From Scalindua_A sp046757465 (lineage in GTDB: Bacteria > Planctomycetota > Brocadiia > Brocadiales > Scalinduaceae), in assembly GCA_046757465.1 (NCBI GenBank), contig JBHHYH010000010.1:1-64000 (forward strand): a stretch of DNA of 64,000 nucleotides. Direction: 5' to 3'. The notes under the pieces were generated by a model. The model had not been told where the DNA came from. It ran no database searches and was given only the letters and a program-made list of their open reading frames with translations. Positions 1 through 8,179 of this stretch are shown one piece after another (the first letter of the stretch is position 1; every line of letters begins with the position of its first letter). The position numbers were made by a program, and so were the translations under genes.

Positions 1-113
1 CACAGTATGGAGAACCATTCGCAAGTCGTGAAAAGTTAGGGTTGAGAGACATAAGGGACTTGATATGAAGAAATTGGGAAATTCAGGAATTTAGGAATTT
101 AAGGATTGAGGAA

Positions 114-486
114 TTGGGAAATTATAAGAAGTTTGAAGAGTTACCATGCTGGCAAAAAACCAGAGAATTATGTCACGCAGTATCAAAGCTAATACAAAGC
201 CAAGTTCCAAAAGGATTCAAACCTTAATGGACAGATATGGAAAGCTGCCGGTTCTGCCATGGACAATATTGCAGAAGGATTTGATGATGTTTCGTCACGT
301 GAATTTATTCGTTTTTTAGGTTATTCACAAAGGTCGTGTGGGGAAGTCCAATCGCAGTTATATCGCGCATTAGATTGCGGTTATATCAATAATCCAGAAT
401 TTAATATTGTTTATGATCTTGCGAGTGAATGTAGAAAGCAAATTAAAGGTTTTAGAAAGTATTTAAGAAATTACAAAAAGGATTGA
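114..486 (+). pseudogene. Four-helix-bundle (S23/IVP-like) protein gene, frameshifted
   Basis: Positions 259-486 encode the C-terminal 75 residues of the four-helix-bundle family first described from 23S rRNA intervening sequences (motif MDNIAEGFDDVSSREFIRF). The same frame reads upstream without a start as NLNGQIWKAAGSA, and the missing N-terminal half lies in another frame from about 126 to 227 (KKFEELPCWQKTRELCHAV...PKGFKP-stop). The frames join at the A-run near 219-221, so one extra A explains the break. The intact protein would be about 120 residues. A TTG at 114 is the only start candidate for the upstream half and has no ribosome binding site. Related GGAATT-rich sequence flanks the gene in opposite orientation (about 80-118 and 503-537). 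The function of free-standing members is unknown. Confidence 0.7.
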
Positions 487-543
487 GGGTATAAATAGAA
501 TCATCTGAATCCTTAAATCCCTTAATTCCTAAATTGAAAATAA

Positions 544-1551
544 ATGAATACATTTCGAGTTGGCAAGTTACCTGTAGAACTCCTTGATGAATTGTTAAGT
601 ACTATCGGAAAAAAAGACCCAAGAATTATTGTAGGCCCAAAGGTTGGTGAAGATGCTACAGTAATAGATTTTGGAGATAGATATCTTATCGCGAAAACAG
701 ACCCGGTAACCTTTACTACATATAAGATAGGATGGTATATGGTTAATGTGAATGCAAATGATATTGCAACGATGGGGGGGAGGCCAAAATGGCTGCTTGC
801 GTCCATCTTCCTGCCTGAAAATGAAACTGATAGTAAATTGGTTAAGGATATTTTCCACGATATCGAAAAAGCTGCTGAAGAATTGGGGATTGTTCTTTGT
901 GGTGGACATACAGAAATTACCTATGGTCTGCATAGGCCTATGGTGTCCGGACATATGCTTGGTGAAGTAGATAAAGATAAATTAGTGATAAATTCAGATG
1001 CAAAGGAGGGGAATGAGATCATATTGACTAAGGGTATTGCAATCGAGGGGATGACGCTTCTTGCGAGAGAAAGAAAAGAGGAATTGTCTAAAAAATATGG
1101 AAATACATTTGTCAAGAAGGTTCAGAATTTTTTATATGATCCTGGAATTAGTGTTGTAAAGGAGGCCCTTATTGCAAATCAAGCGGCTAATATTCATGCG
1201 ATGCATGATCCAACCGAAGGCGGACTGGCAACTGGTTTGTTTGAGCTTGCAAGGGTATCGGACACGGGTGTTGTTGTTTACGCAGAGAAAATTAATTGCT
1301 TAGAGGAAGTAAGGATATTGTGTTCTGAATATAAACTGGACCCAATGGGCGTTATCGCCTCCGGTGCACTCTTAATAGTAATAGATCCTAACGACAGAGA
1401 GGCTGTGTTAAGTAAACTGGCACAGGATGGTATTGGATGTTCAGTTATTGGAAGACTAACTAAGAAAGAGGAGGGTTTGAAAATAATTAAGAATGGAGAG
1501 GTTAAAGATCTACCTTTTTTTGAAGTAGATGAGATTACCAAGGTCATTTAA
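544..1551 (+). CDS. AIR synthase/HypE-like ATP-binding protein
   Basis: A 335-residue protein of the PurM/HypE/ThiL/SelD fold. The N-terminal half carries the acidic nucleotide/metal-binding stretch GPKVGEDATVIDFGD (about residues 31-45) and NANDIATMGGRP (about 69-80). The C-terminal half carries MHDPTEGGLATGLFELA. Length fits HypE (about 330-350), but the C-terminal Pro-Arg-Ile-Cys tail that carries the cyanide ligand in true HypE is absent; the protein ends ...FFEVDEITKVI. No other hydrogenase maturation gene is nearby. It is best called an AIR synthase-related protein with unknown substrate. The ATG at 544 has no clear Shine-Dalgarno sequence, but the conserved N-terminus begins directly after it. 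Confidence 0.75.
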   Translation: MNTFRVGKLPVELLDELLSTIGKKDPRIIVGPKVGEDATVIDFGDRYLIAKTDPVTFTTYKIGWYMVNVNANDIATMGGRPKWLLASIFLPENETDSKLVKDIFHDIEKAAEELGIVLCGGHTEITYGLHRPMVSGHMLGEVDKDKLVINSDAKEGNEIILTKGIAIEGMTLLARERKEELSKKYGNTFVKKVQNFLYDPGISVVKEALIANQAANIHAMHDPTEGGLATGLFELARVSDTGVVVYAEKINCLEEVRILCSEYKLDPMGVIASGALLIVIDPNDREAVLSKLAQDGIGCSVIGRLTKKEEGLKIIKNGEVKDLPFFEVDEITKVI

Positions 1552-1650
1552 AGTAAAACGCTACAAACCAGCGGGCAAGCGTTCTGGCGGGTAAGTAGAC
1601 ATAAAATAATGTCGAACACCGTTTTGTCATTCCCGCCCCGCCGTGCTTGT

Positions 1651-1812
1651 GGCTGTGTCACAATAGCAAAAACACATAATATGTCATTCTGAACTTGTTT
1701 CAGAATCTAATGATTTCAATAACTTAGCAACCTGAGAGATCCCGCCCCCACAGCTTGCTCGCTTGCGCTTCGTAAGCTAGCAGTGGGGGGGGATGACAAT
1801 TGTGACACAGCC
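1651..1812. repeat. MITE-like element with 14-bp terminal inverted repeats
   Basis: The 162-bp element begins GGCTGTGTCACAAT (1651-1664) and ends with its exact reverse complement (1799-1812). Inside are nested palindromes, including a 'cattctgaacttgtttcagaat' type hairpin. A related element lies at 18926-19053 in opposite orientation and shares the inner segment with few differences. It has no coding potential. It occupies most of the 564-bp gap between 1551 and 2116; the rest of the gap holds GC-rich REP-like sequence and the hflK promoter. Confidence 0.75.
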
Positions 1813-2009
1813 TCCTTTTTGGCGGGCATAAGCGGGAATCTAATATAGATTCCCAATCCCGACTGTCGGATCTTGAAGTCGTGCCTTAGGCAGATATCCG
1901 CCTTCGGTGTGACCACTCCAAGGGGCACCTCGGGCGACAAGTTGGGAATGACATGGGAGAATGACATCTTAATTATTTCGTTCACTATAAATCATAAATT
2001 TAAATTGTC

Positions 2010-2038
2010 TTGACACATTTAAATATTACCTGTAAAAT
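2010..2038 (+). promoter_or_regulatory. Sigma-70 type promoter for hflKC
   Basis: TTGACA at 2010-2015, a 17-bp spacer and TAAAAT at 2033-2038. Transcription would start near 2045, giving a leader of about 70 nt before the hflK ATG at 2116. Confidence 0.7.
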
Positions 2039-2115
2039 CATCCACATCTAAATTCGTATATATAATAAGCTTATGTAAAAACTATACATAGGGAAACTAA
2101 TATGAGAGATAAATT

Positions 2116-3111
2116 ATGAATGGTTATGGAAATCAACCAGAATTCAAATTTGATAAAGCACAATTTGATCCTCTTAAAAAGTACATAATACCCATAGCTT
2201 TCGTTATAGGTATTATCATAATCGGATATTCTTCAATATTTACAGTAAAGGCGAATCAGGAAGCGGCGATATTACGGTTTGGTAAATATATGGAGACGGT
2301 TGGGCCGGGGTTGCATTTTAAGTTGCCTTTTGGTATTGACAGGGTCTACGCCGGAGAGGTTAAGCGTATATACAATGAGGAATTTGGTTATAGAACTCTT
2401 CGTTCTGGTAGAGAGAGTATTATTGACTATGATTTTAGGGGTGCAAAGGAAGTTTCTTTAATGCTGACGGGGGATAGAAATTGTGCAGAGGTAAACTGGG
2501 TAGTAAGATATAAAATTAAAAACCTAAAGGATTTTCTCTTTAATGTGAGGAATGTAAAAGGCACTATAAGAGATGTTTCTGAAGCTGTAATGAGAAAAAT
2601 TGTAGGTGATAGGTCTGTTGATGAGGTACTCACCATTGGAAGGAGAAATATAGAGGAAGTTGCTGAGGGGGAAATAGAAGATATACTTGATTCGTATGGT
2701 TGTGGGATTGATGTACAGGTAGTAAACTTGAAAGGTGTTAATCCACCGGGACAGGTTAAGGATGCATTTGATGCCGTTAACAAGGCTGTGCAGTTGAGGG
2801 AGCAGATTATAAACGAAGCTGAGGGAAAGAAAAATAAAATTATACCAGCCGCAATGGGAAAGAAGGAACAGGTAATTAAAGAAGCAGAAGGGTACAAAAT
2901 AAAGAGAATAAACGAGGCAACAGGTGACACCAAGGCATTTCTTGCTGTTTGGGGAGAATATGAGAAGGCAAAGGACGTAACAAGGAGGAGACTTTACCTG
3001 GAAACTATGGAAAGGGTGATACCAGAGTGTGAGGAGATTTATATCATTGACAAAGATCAAAAAGGAATTTTACCAATACTCCATCTGGGAGAGAGTAGAG
3101 TAACGAAATGA
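2116..3111 (+). CDS. hflK: HflK-like SPFH/band-7 membrane protein
   Basis: 331 residues: a short cytoplasmic N-terminus, one membrane segment (about 23-44) and a band-7/SPFH domain starting KANQEAAILRFGKYMETVGPG. A charged helical region (about 230-290, AEGKKNKI...AEGYKIKRINEATGD) follows, as in HflK. HflK pairs with HflC to form a large membrane cage around the FtsH protease and tunes its turnover of membrane proteins. The stop overlaps the hflC start (ATGA at 3108-3111), which indicates translational coupling. E. coli HflK is longer (about 420) with a Gly-rich N-terminal extension that is missing here. ftsH is not in the window, so the partner is inferred. Confidence 0.85.
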   Translation: MNGYGNQPEFKFDKAQFDPLKKYIIPIAFVIGIIIIGYSSIFTVKANQEAAILRFGKYMETVGPGLHFKLPFGIDRVYAGEVKRIYNEEFGYRTLRSGRESIIDYDFRGAKEVSLMLTGDRNCAEVNWVVRYKIKNLKDFLFNVRNVKGTIRDVSEAVMRKIVGDRSVDEVLTIGRRNIEEVAEGEIEDILDSYGCGIDVQVVNLKGVNPPGQVKDAFDAVNKAVQLREQIINEAEGKKNKIIPAAMGKKEQVIKEAEGYKIKRINEATGDTKAFLAVWGEYEKAKDVTRRRLYLETMERVIPECEEIYIIDKDQKGILPILHLGESRVTK

Positions 3112-4067
3112 AACCAAAGGCACAGATATACATAATAATAGCCATAATATCAGTAGTGGCAATACTTATCTTAGCCAGCGCCACTTTGTACGTTGTTGAC
3201 ATCAAAACACAGGCCGTAGTCACCCAATTTGGTAGACCTGTTAAGGTTGTAACCGAACCGGGCTTAAACATAAAAACACCTTTTATTCAAAAGGTGAAAT
3301 ATTTCGAGAAGAGAATTATCGAATGGGATGGGGAACCGAGTGATATATTGACAAGGGATAAGGAAAACATTGGCATTAATACCTGGGCCCGTTGGAAAAT
3401 CGTGGAGCCATTGAGATTTTATACTTCATTGGGAATGGAGAGTAGAGGACAGGGTGTGTTGGACGAGGTTATAGAATCTGCTGTAAAGAACATTGTAAGC
3501 TCCTACACTTTAAATGAGGTTCTCAGGGATACGAATCGCAAGCTTGAATATACTACGGTAGAGTTGGAAAAGGCAGAAATGGCTAAGAGAGTACTTATTG
3601 TACATGGTAGGGCACAACTGGTCGAAGAAATAAAAACCATGGCAAATAGGGGATTAAGTGAAAGATACGGCTTGGAATTGATTGATGTCAGGATTAAGCA
3701 CATTAATTATGTTCCAACAGTTATACCTAAGATATTTGAAAGGATGCGTTCTGAGAGGATTAGGATTGCAAATAAATACGAATCTGAAGGCAGAAGGGAG
3801 GAAGCAGAGATTTTAGGACAAATGAAGAAGGAACTGGAACAGATTGAATCCGAAGGCTACAAAATAGCGATTAACACTAGAGGTGAAGCAGATGCTGAGG
3901 CTATCAGGATTTATGCGGAGGCATATGGGAAAGCTCCTGAATTTTATTCTTTTACAAAGACCCTTGAAACATATGAGAAAACAGTCAACAAGAACACTCG
4001 CTTGTATTTAAGCACTGATAGTGATTATTATCAGTATCTAAAAAGGTATATAAAAGAAGGTCAATAA
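3108..4067 (+). CDS. hflC: HflC-like SPFH/band-7 membrane protein
   Basis: 319 residues with one N-terminal membrane segment (about 7-29). The SPFH domain includes VVTQFGRPVKVVTEPGLNIKTPF, as expected for HflC, and DILTRDKENIGINTWARWKI. A coiled charged region follows (about 220-270, ERIRIANKYESEGRREEAE), and the C-terminus (YAEAYGKAPEFYSFTKTLETYEK) matches the family. It overlaps hflK by 4 nt and should act as its obligate partner. The gap from 4068 to 4255 shows nothing definite. Confidence 0.87.
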   Translation: MKPKAQIYIIIAIISVVAILILASATLYVVDIKTQAVVTQFGRPVKVVTEPGLNIKTPFIQKVKYFEKRIIEWDGEPSDILTRDKENIGINTWARWKIVEPLRFYTSLGMESRGQGVLDEVIESAVKNIVSSYTLNEVLRDTNRKLEYTTVELEKAEMAKRVLIVHGRAQLVEEIKTMANRGLSERYGLELIDVRIKHINYVPTVIPKIFERMRSERIRIANKYESEGRREEAEILGQMKKELEQIESEGYKIAINTRGEADAEAIRIYAEAYGKAPEFYSFTKTLETYEKTVNKNTRLYLSTDSDYYQYLKRYIKEGQ

Positions 4068-4255
4068 TATAAGTAAGATAGAGTTGAAAACACTTGGTAT
4101 TAATTTCGGTAGTTGTATTGGATACGGGTATATCTCATTTCAAATTACCCTTAAATAGCCTTACTATTAAACTGCTATTTTAAATATTTCAAATCGATAA
4201 TATATAACCACCCTCTTTTTCTGTAAATTTAAGTTTTCACCTTCGAAAGACACTC

Positions 4256-5599
4256 ATGTTTCCCAGGCTATATTTTAATACTGAAAATAAAACGATTTTT
4301 GCTTATTTTCTGGTCATATCTTCTTTGTTACACCTTATATTTATCTTTTCTTCTGCCAGTTTAAGTCATTTCCTGAAACCAGAACTTAATCTTAGCGATT
4401 ATGTCTCGAAGAAGGATAACTACGTAATCGAGATAGAACTTGAATCTGGCAGGGAGGAAGAAAAAAACATTGCAGGTGAGGAAAAGGCAGAAGAGGAAGA
4501 AAAGGCCGAAGAAGATTTTCCAAAAGAGAAGAGGCAACTTTTTGTAGATACATCTGATAAGGTTATAGATGAGGAACCTCAAGCGGATACTGATAAGGTA
4601 GGAGAAAAAGGTTCTATTGCAAGAGATATGTATTCAGGAGAAGATAATATAAATGATGAACCCAGATTAGAAGGTGATTCTGATTTTCCCGGGGAAGTCC
4701 CAGATGAACTTGCATCTGCTGTGCCTCAAGAGTCAGGTTTTCCAATAGAGGTTAGTTACGGCGAGGCTACCAAAGATGTGTCTGAAGAGATTACTCAACC
4801 TTTAGTTGAAGAAGAAATAATCGATAGTTTGTCCGACGTGGATAATAGTGAAACGTTGCCAGTTGATAATGAAGTTGAGACATTCGATGAGTTGCAAGAT
4901 GAATCTGTGGTTCAAGATGCAAAATTAGATGATGTTAAGGATACCAGTTCTCAAGTCGAGGATATTGATAAGATAGTGTCTACTACACCTGAGTCAGACG
5001 TAGTTATTCTAGAGACAGAATCATTTGAAAATATGGAGGCTGAAACGGATGTTATAGAGGAAAGTACGGATAAGATAACTGAATCTGTCGAAGAATATAC
5101 AGAAATAGCATCTATTCCTAAGACCATGATAAAAGAGATAGTTGAAGGTAGTAAGGAGAGTATTTCAAATAAAGTTCAAAGCGAATTCACAACCCCTGAA
5201 TCCCAAATAAATAACATACCAACTGGTGACGATGCCCCCTTTTTTGAGGATAATATATCAAATGCGCCAATACAGGGAGAACAATCCTTTAATATTAGGA
5301 AACACGAATACGCGCCATATTACAAACATATAAGAGATAAGATATCATGGTATTGGTTATTACAGTATGGTACGGACGCGTCTATTAACCTGGTCACGAA
5401 TGATTATAAGCCGGTAATAGTAGAATTCAGGGTGCTCCCTTCAGGCAAGGTAGTTAATGTTGTGATTACCAATTCAGCAGGAAATGAACTATTAGCATCA
5501 AAGATTCAAAAATCGATTCGAAATACTATCTTGAACAAGTTCCCAGAATATGTTACTGAAAAGTATATAAACGTCAGGTTTAATTTCTATTTCTTTTAA
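4256..5599 (+). CDS. TonB-family energy transducer with long acidic linker
   Basis: 447 residues. One N-terminal membrane segment (about 13-33) contains S22-x3-H26, the SxxxH signature by which TonB is energised by ExbB/ExbD. A linker of about 300 residues follows, very rich in Glu and Asp. The C-terminal 80 residues (YKHIRDKISWYWLLQYG... to ...VRFNFYFF) resemble a TonB/TolA C-terminal domain. exbB and exbD follow at once, which supports the assignment. Classical TonB linkers are Pro/Lys-rich; this one is acidic and could span an unusual periplasm or bind cations (speculative). The substrate receptor is not in the window. Confidence 0.72.
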   Translation: MFPRLYFNTENKTIFAYFLVISSLLHLIFIFSSASLSHFLKPELNLSDYVSKKDNYVIEIELESGREEEKNIAGEEKAEEEEKAEEDFPKEKRQLFVDTSDKVIDEEPQADTDKVGEKGSIARDMYSGEDNINDEPRLEGDSDFPGEVPDELASAVPQESGFPIEVSYGEATKDVSEEITQPLVEEEIIDSLSDVDNSETLPVDNEVETFDELQDESVVQDAKLDDVKDTSSQVEDIDKIVSTTPESDVVILETESFENMEAETDVIEESTDKITESVEEYTEIASIPKTMIKEIVEGSKESISNKVQSEFTTPESQINNIPTGDDAPFFEDNISNAPIQGEQSFNIRKHEYAPYYKHIRDKISWYWLLQYGTDASINLVTNDYKPVIVEFRVLPSGKVVNVVITNSAGNELLASKIQKSIRNTILNKFPEYVTEKYINVRFNFYFF

Positions 5600-5615
5600 T
5601 TTGGAGGGTAATATA

Positions 5616-6251
5616 TTGGAGTGGTTAGCAGGTGGTGGCCCAATAATGATACCGTTGTTTATTTGTTCTGTACTGGCTCTTGCAGTTATCCTGGAGCGTG
5701 CCATAAATATCAGAAGAAATCGTATTATAAGACCTGAACTGGTTGATTTGATCAATGCAATTAAGGGTCCAAGAGACGTTAAAATCATTTTAACAAGATG
5801 CAATGCTATAAAGGGGCCATTTTCCAATATTATCGAACGCGCAGTCTCAAATAATCATTTGTCTAGAGAAGAGAAAATATTAGATATTCAGGCAGCAGGA
5901 AGACAAGAGGCGAGGAGATTGGAACGCATGTTGATAGTACTTGAGATTATTGCGGTTGTTGCCCCACTTTTAGGATTGCTTGGAACGGTACTTGGTATGA
6001 GTCAGGTCTTTGACGTAATATCAGAAATAGGATTAGGGCAAACAAAGGCATTTTCTGGAGGTATAGCACAGGCGCTCAGAACTACCATAATCGGCCTGAG
6101 CGTGGCAATACCATCATTAGTTGCTTACAGTAGTTTTGATAGGAAGGTCGATAACCTGATACTTGAGATGGAAAAATATTCAATGTTACTTCTGAACAAA
6201 CTTTATTCTGCAGAGAAAATTAGGGCTGGAATAGCTTCTGAAAAAGAATAA
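5616..6251 (+). CDS. exbB: ExbB/TolQ/MotA-family proton channel
   Basis: The start is placed at TTG 5616, because GGAGGG (5603-5608) then lies at proper spacing; the upstream in-frame TTG at 5601 sits on that site. The protein is 211 residues with three membrane segments (about 8-27 and two in the C-terminal half: VLEIIAVVAPLLGLLGTVLGM and a segment after GIAQALRTTIIGLSVAIPSLV). It pairs with the ExbD-type protein that follows and energises the TonB-like protein before it. ExbB and TolQ cannot be separated by sequence alone; the TonB-type neighbour favours ExbB. Confidence 0.87.
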   Translation: MEWLAGGGPIMIPLFICSVLALAVILERAINIRRNRIIRPELVDLINAIKGPRDVKIILTRCNAIKGPFSNIIERAVSNNHLSREEKILDIQAAGRQEARRLERMLIVLEIIAVVAPLLGLLGTVLGMSQVFDVISEIGLGQTKAFSGGIAQALRTTIIGLSVAIPSLVAYSSFDRKVDNLILEMEKYSMLLLNKLYSAEKIRAGIASEKE

Positions 6252-6253
6252 CT

Positions 6254-6667
6254 ATGCAATTTCGTCAAAAACGATTCATAAAACCAGTAATAAACCTTGC
6301 GCCAATAGTAGATGTCCTCTTTTTACTCTTAATTTTCTTTATGGTTACCTCTACATTTGTAGAACAGCCGAATATCAAATTGGAATTACCTTCTACTAAG
6401 CATTCTGAGGCAACCAAGATAGAGAGAATGGTGTTAACTATATCTCGGGATGGACAATTGTTTATACAAGATAAACCTGTTGAAAAGAGGTACCTTGAAA
6501 AAGAGCTCAGGAGGGTGATTTTGGACACAGGGGATGAGGTACTGGTTTTGAAGGCCGATAAGTGGGTACCATACGGAGTTGTGGTTGATATTATGGATGA
6601 TGCCAAGGGAGCAGGGTTTAAGAAAGTAATTGCTCCAACGATCATGGAGGAAAAAGCAGGTAAATAA
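6254..6667 (+). CDS. exbD: ExbD/TolR-family protein
   Basis: 137 residues. One membrane helix (about 17-36) contains the proton-path aspartate D20 in APIVDVLFLLLIFFM, followed by a periplasmic ExbD domain ending at KVIAPTIMEEKAGK. It lies 2 nt after exbB in the tonB-exbB-exbD order, so the three probably form one operon. Confidence 0.88.
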   Translation: MQFRQKRFIKPVINLAPIVDVLFLLLIFFMVTSTFVEQPNIKLELPSTKHSEATKIERMVLTISRDGQLFIQDKPVEKRYLEKELRRVILDTGDEVLVLKADKWVPYGVVVDIMDDAKGAGFKKVIAPTIMEEKAGK

Positions 6668-6704
6668 TGATGATTAAATAGTGTAGAAAGGAGTATGGAA
6701 TTTA

Positions 6705-7496
6705 TTGAGTAGTAATTTTAAGAGTTTAGTAGAATTAATGGGAAAACTCAGGGGTAAAGAAGGGTGTCCCTGGGATAAAGAGCAGACACACGAATCACTG
6801 AAATCTTGTTTGATAGAAGAAGTGTATGAGATCGTTGATGCAGTGGACTCAAAAGATCCTGAACAATTGAAAGAAGAACTTGCAGATATGTTTTTTTTGA
6901 TAATATTTTATTGTCAAATAGCCGACGACAGTAAAATTTTTAATATTAATAACATTCTGGAGGTCTGTTTGGATAAGATGACTAGAAGGCACCCACATGT
7001 CTTTGGCGATAAGACTATTGATGATGCAAGCGAGGCCTTATCCCAATGGCATGAGATAAAGAGAAGAGAAGTAAATACAAAGCAAAACGCTAAAATTAAC
7101 GAAAATGAATCAATCGTAGACAATATTCCAAAACACCTGCCAGCATTACAAAAAGCGCAAAAAGTTCAAAAAAAAGTTGCACGTGTAGGCTTTGATTGGG
7201 AAGTGATAGAAGATGTTATAGCAAAGATTGATGAAGAGTTAGAGGAGGTTAAGGCTGCAATCAACAAGAAAAAAAACGAACAAATAGCCGAAGAAATAGG
7301 TGATCTGCTATTTGCAACAGTGAATCTTTCGAGATTTCTTAAATTAGATTCTGAAGATTTACTACGGAGAAGCATATCTAAATTTATAGACAGGTTTAAG
7401 AAGGTAGAAATGCGCCTGACTGCAGCAGGCAAGAATATAGAAGAGTGTTCTTTGGAAGAAATGGATGATATGTGGAATGAAGTAAAAACTATGTAA
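6705..7496 (+). CDS. mazG: Nucleoside triphosphate pyrophosphohydrolase MazG
   Basis: 263 residues with two MazG domains in tandem, as in E. coli MazG (263 residues). The first has LRGKEGCPWDKEQTHESLKSCLIEE and the metal-binding EEVYE...EELADMFF (about 38-67). The second has EELEEVKAAINKKKNEQ...EEIGDLLFA (about 177-207). It hydrolyses NTPs and dNTPs to NMPs and PPi, limiting misincorporation or ppGpp levels. The start is TTG 6705, preceded by GAAAGGAG at about 6686-6693; an ATG at 6695 runs into a stop in frame. Confidence 0.9.
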   Translation: MSSNFKSLVELMGKLRGKEGCPWDKEQTHESLKSCLIEEVYEIVDAVDSKDPEQLKEELADMFFLIIFYCQIADDSKIFNINNILEVCLDKMTRRHPHVFGDKTIDDASEALSQWHEIKRREVNTKQNAKINENESIVDNIPKHLPALQKAQKVQKKVARVGFDWEVIEDVIAKIDEELEEVKAAINKKKNEQIAEEIGDLLFATVNLSRFLKLDSEDLLRRSISKFIDRFKKVEMRLTAAGKNIEECSLEEMDDMWNEVKTM

Positions 7497-7520
7497 ATGC
7501 TGATTTTTTTGGAAAATAGC

Positions 7521-7549
7521 TTGACAAAAAAATGTAGTAAGTTTATAAG
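7521..7549 (+). promoter_or_regulatory. Sigma-70 type promoter upstream of amt
   Basis: TTGACA at 7521-7526, a 17-bp spacer and TATAAG at 7544-7549. It drives transcription toward amt, 630 nt upstream of its start. The first structure met by such a transcript is a terminator-like hairpin (see the candidate ncRNA). Confidence 0.6.
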
Positions 7550-7555
7550 TGTGAA

Positions 7556-7629
7556 ACCCTGAATATAATCTTAGTCGGACGAGGAAAACTCCAGACGGTG
7601 TAAAATATTACGCAGTTTTGATTTTTTTT
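7556..7629 (+). ncRNA. Candidate small RNA or attenuated leader upstream of amt
   Basis: A transcript from the promoter at 7521-7549 would start near 7556. It would end at a hairpin formed by AAAACT (7585-7590) with AGTTTT (7614-7619) and an inner stem GTGTAA/TTACGC (7598-7603/7608-7613, one G-U pair), followed by eight T (7622-7629). This resembles an intrinsic terminator and predicts an RNA of about 75 nt. It could be an independent sRNA or a conditional terminator in the amt leader. No known RNA family was recognised. Confidence 0.4.
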
Positions 7630-7694
7630 GCACACCAGTTGTAAGTACATGAGACGCATTATCTTAGGTAAATAATGTTAGACTAAAAGGCAGA

Positions 7695-7711
7695 TTTGCA
7701 CCAGATTTGCA
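7695..7711 (+). promoter_or_regulatory. Sigma-54-like -24/-12 element
   Basis: TTGCAC-N5-TTGCA (7696-7711) resembles the consensus TGGCAC-N5-TTGCA with one change in the GG. It arises from a perfect tandem 11-bp repeat CAGATTTGCAC (7691-7701 and 7702-7712), so chance is possible. Nitrogen-controlled ammonium transporters are often sigma-54 dependent, which makes the position before amt suggestive. Confidence 0.4.
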
Positions 7712-7772
7712 CTAGATGCATAAATAGTTTAGAGAAGTAGTGTAAATATTATTTTTATTGTAAGTGGTTGCA

Positions 7773-7802
7773 AGCATGAGGCATGCGGATATGCTTTTTT
7801 TG
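7773..7802 (+). terminator. Possible intrinsic terminator in amt leader
   Basis: AGCAT (7773-7777) pairs with ATGCT (7791-7795) and is followed directly by eight T. An alternative hairpin GCATG-AGG-CATGC lies inside, so two exclusive folds are possible. Between here and amt (7803-8179) no gene is seen; the open frame at 7914-8204 has no recognisable product and no ribosome binding site. Confidence 0.35.
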
Positions 7803-8179
7803 TTGTTGTAGGTTTTGGTATATACGTTGCGCTAATACACGCGTTTAGAAGAGATTTTTCAGTATTGCAAGAATATTAAAAAAATTCTGGAAATATTCGA
7901 AAAGTTAAAAATATTGCCAAAAGCACTTTATACTTTATTGCCGAGTATGCAGCTTAATGATATGAGTACATACCGGGGAATATGTTTACACTACCATAAA
8001 GTATTATCAATAACCGCCGTTTCAGAAAGAACCAATTCCACTTTTTTCGTAACACCATTCATTTCCTTAAAGAGATTTAGCGTTCTTATAAAACAATTTA
8101 ACATGTTTGCGTACCTGTTATTGAATTTTAATTTTACTTATTTATTATCGGAGCAGTGCAAATTGAAAGGAGGAACCAT

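Noticed and set aside
544..1551. Calling the AIR synthase-like gene hypE
   Set aside because: The C-terminal Cys required for HypE function is missing and no other hyp genes are nearby.
1716..1985. 89-codon minus-strand frame in the hflK upstream region
   Set aside because: It lies in palindromic MITE/REP sequence; the translation reflects repeat DNA, not a protein.
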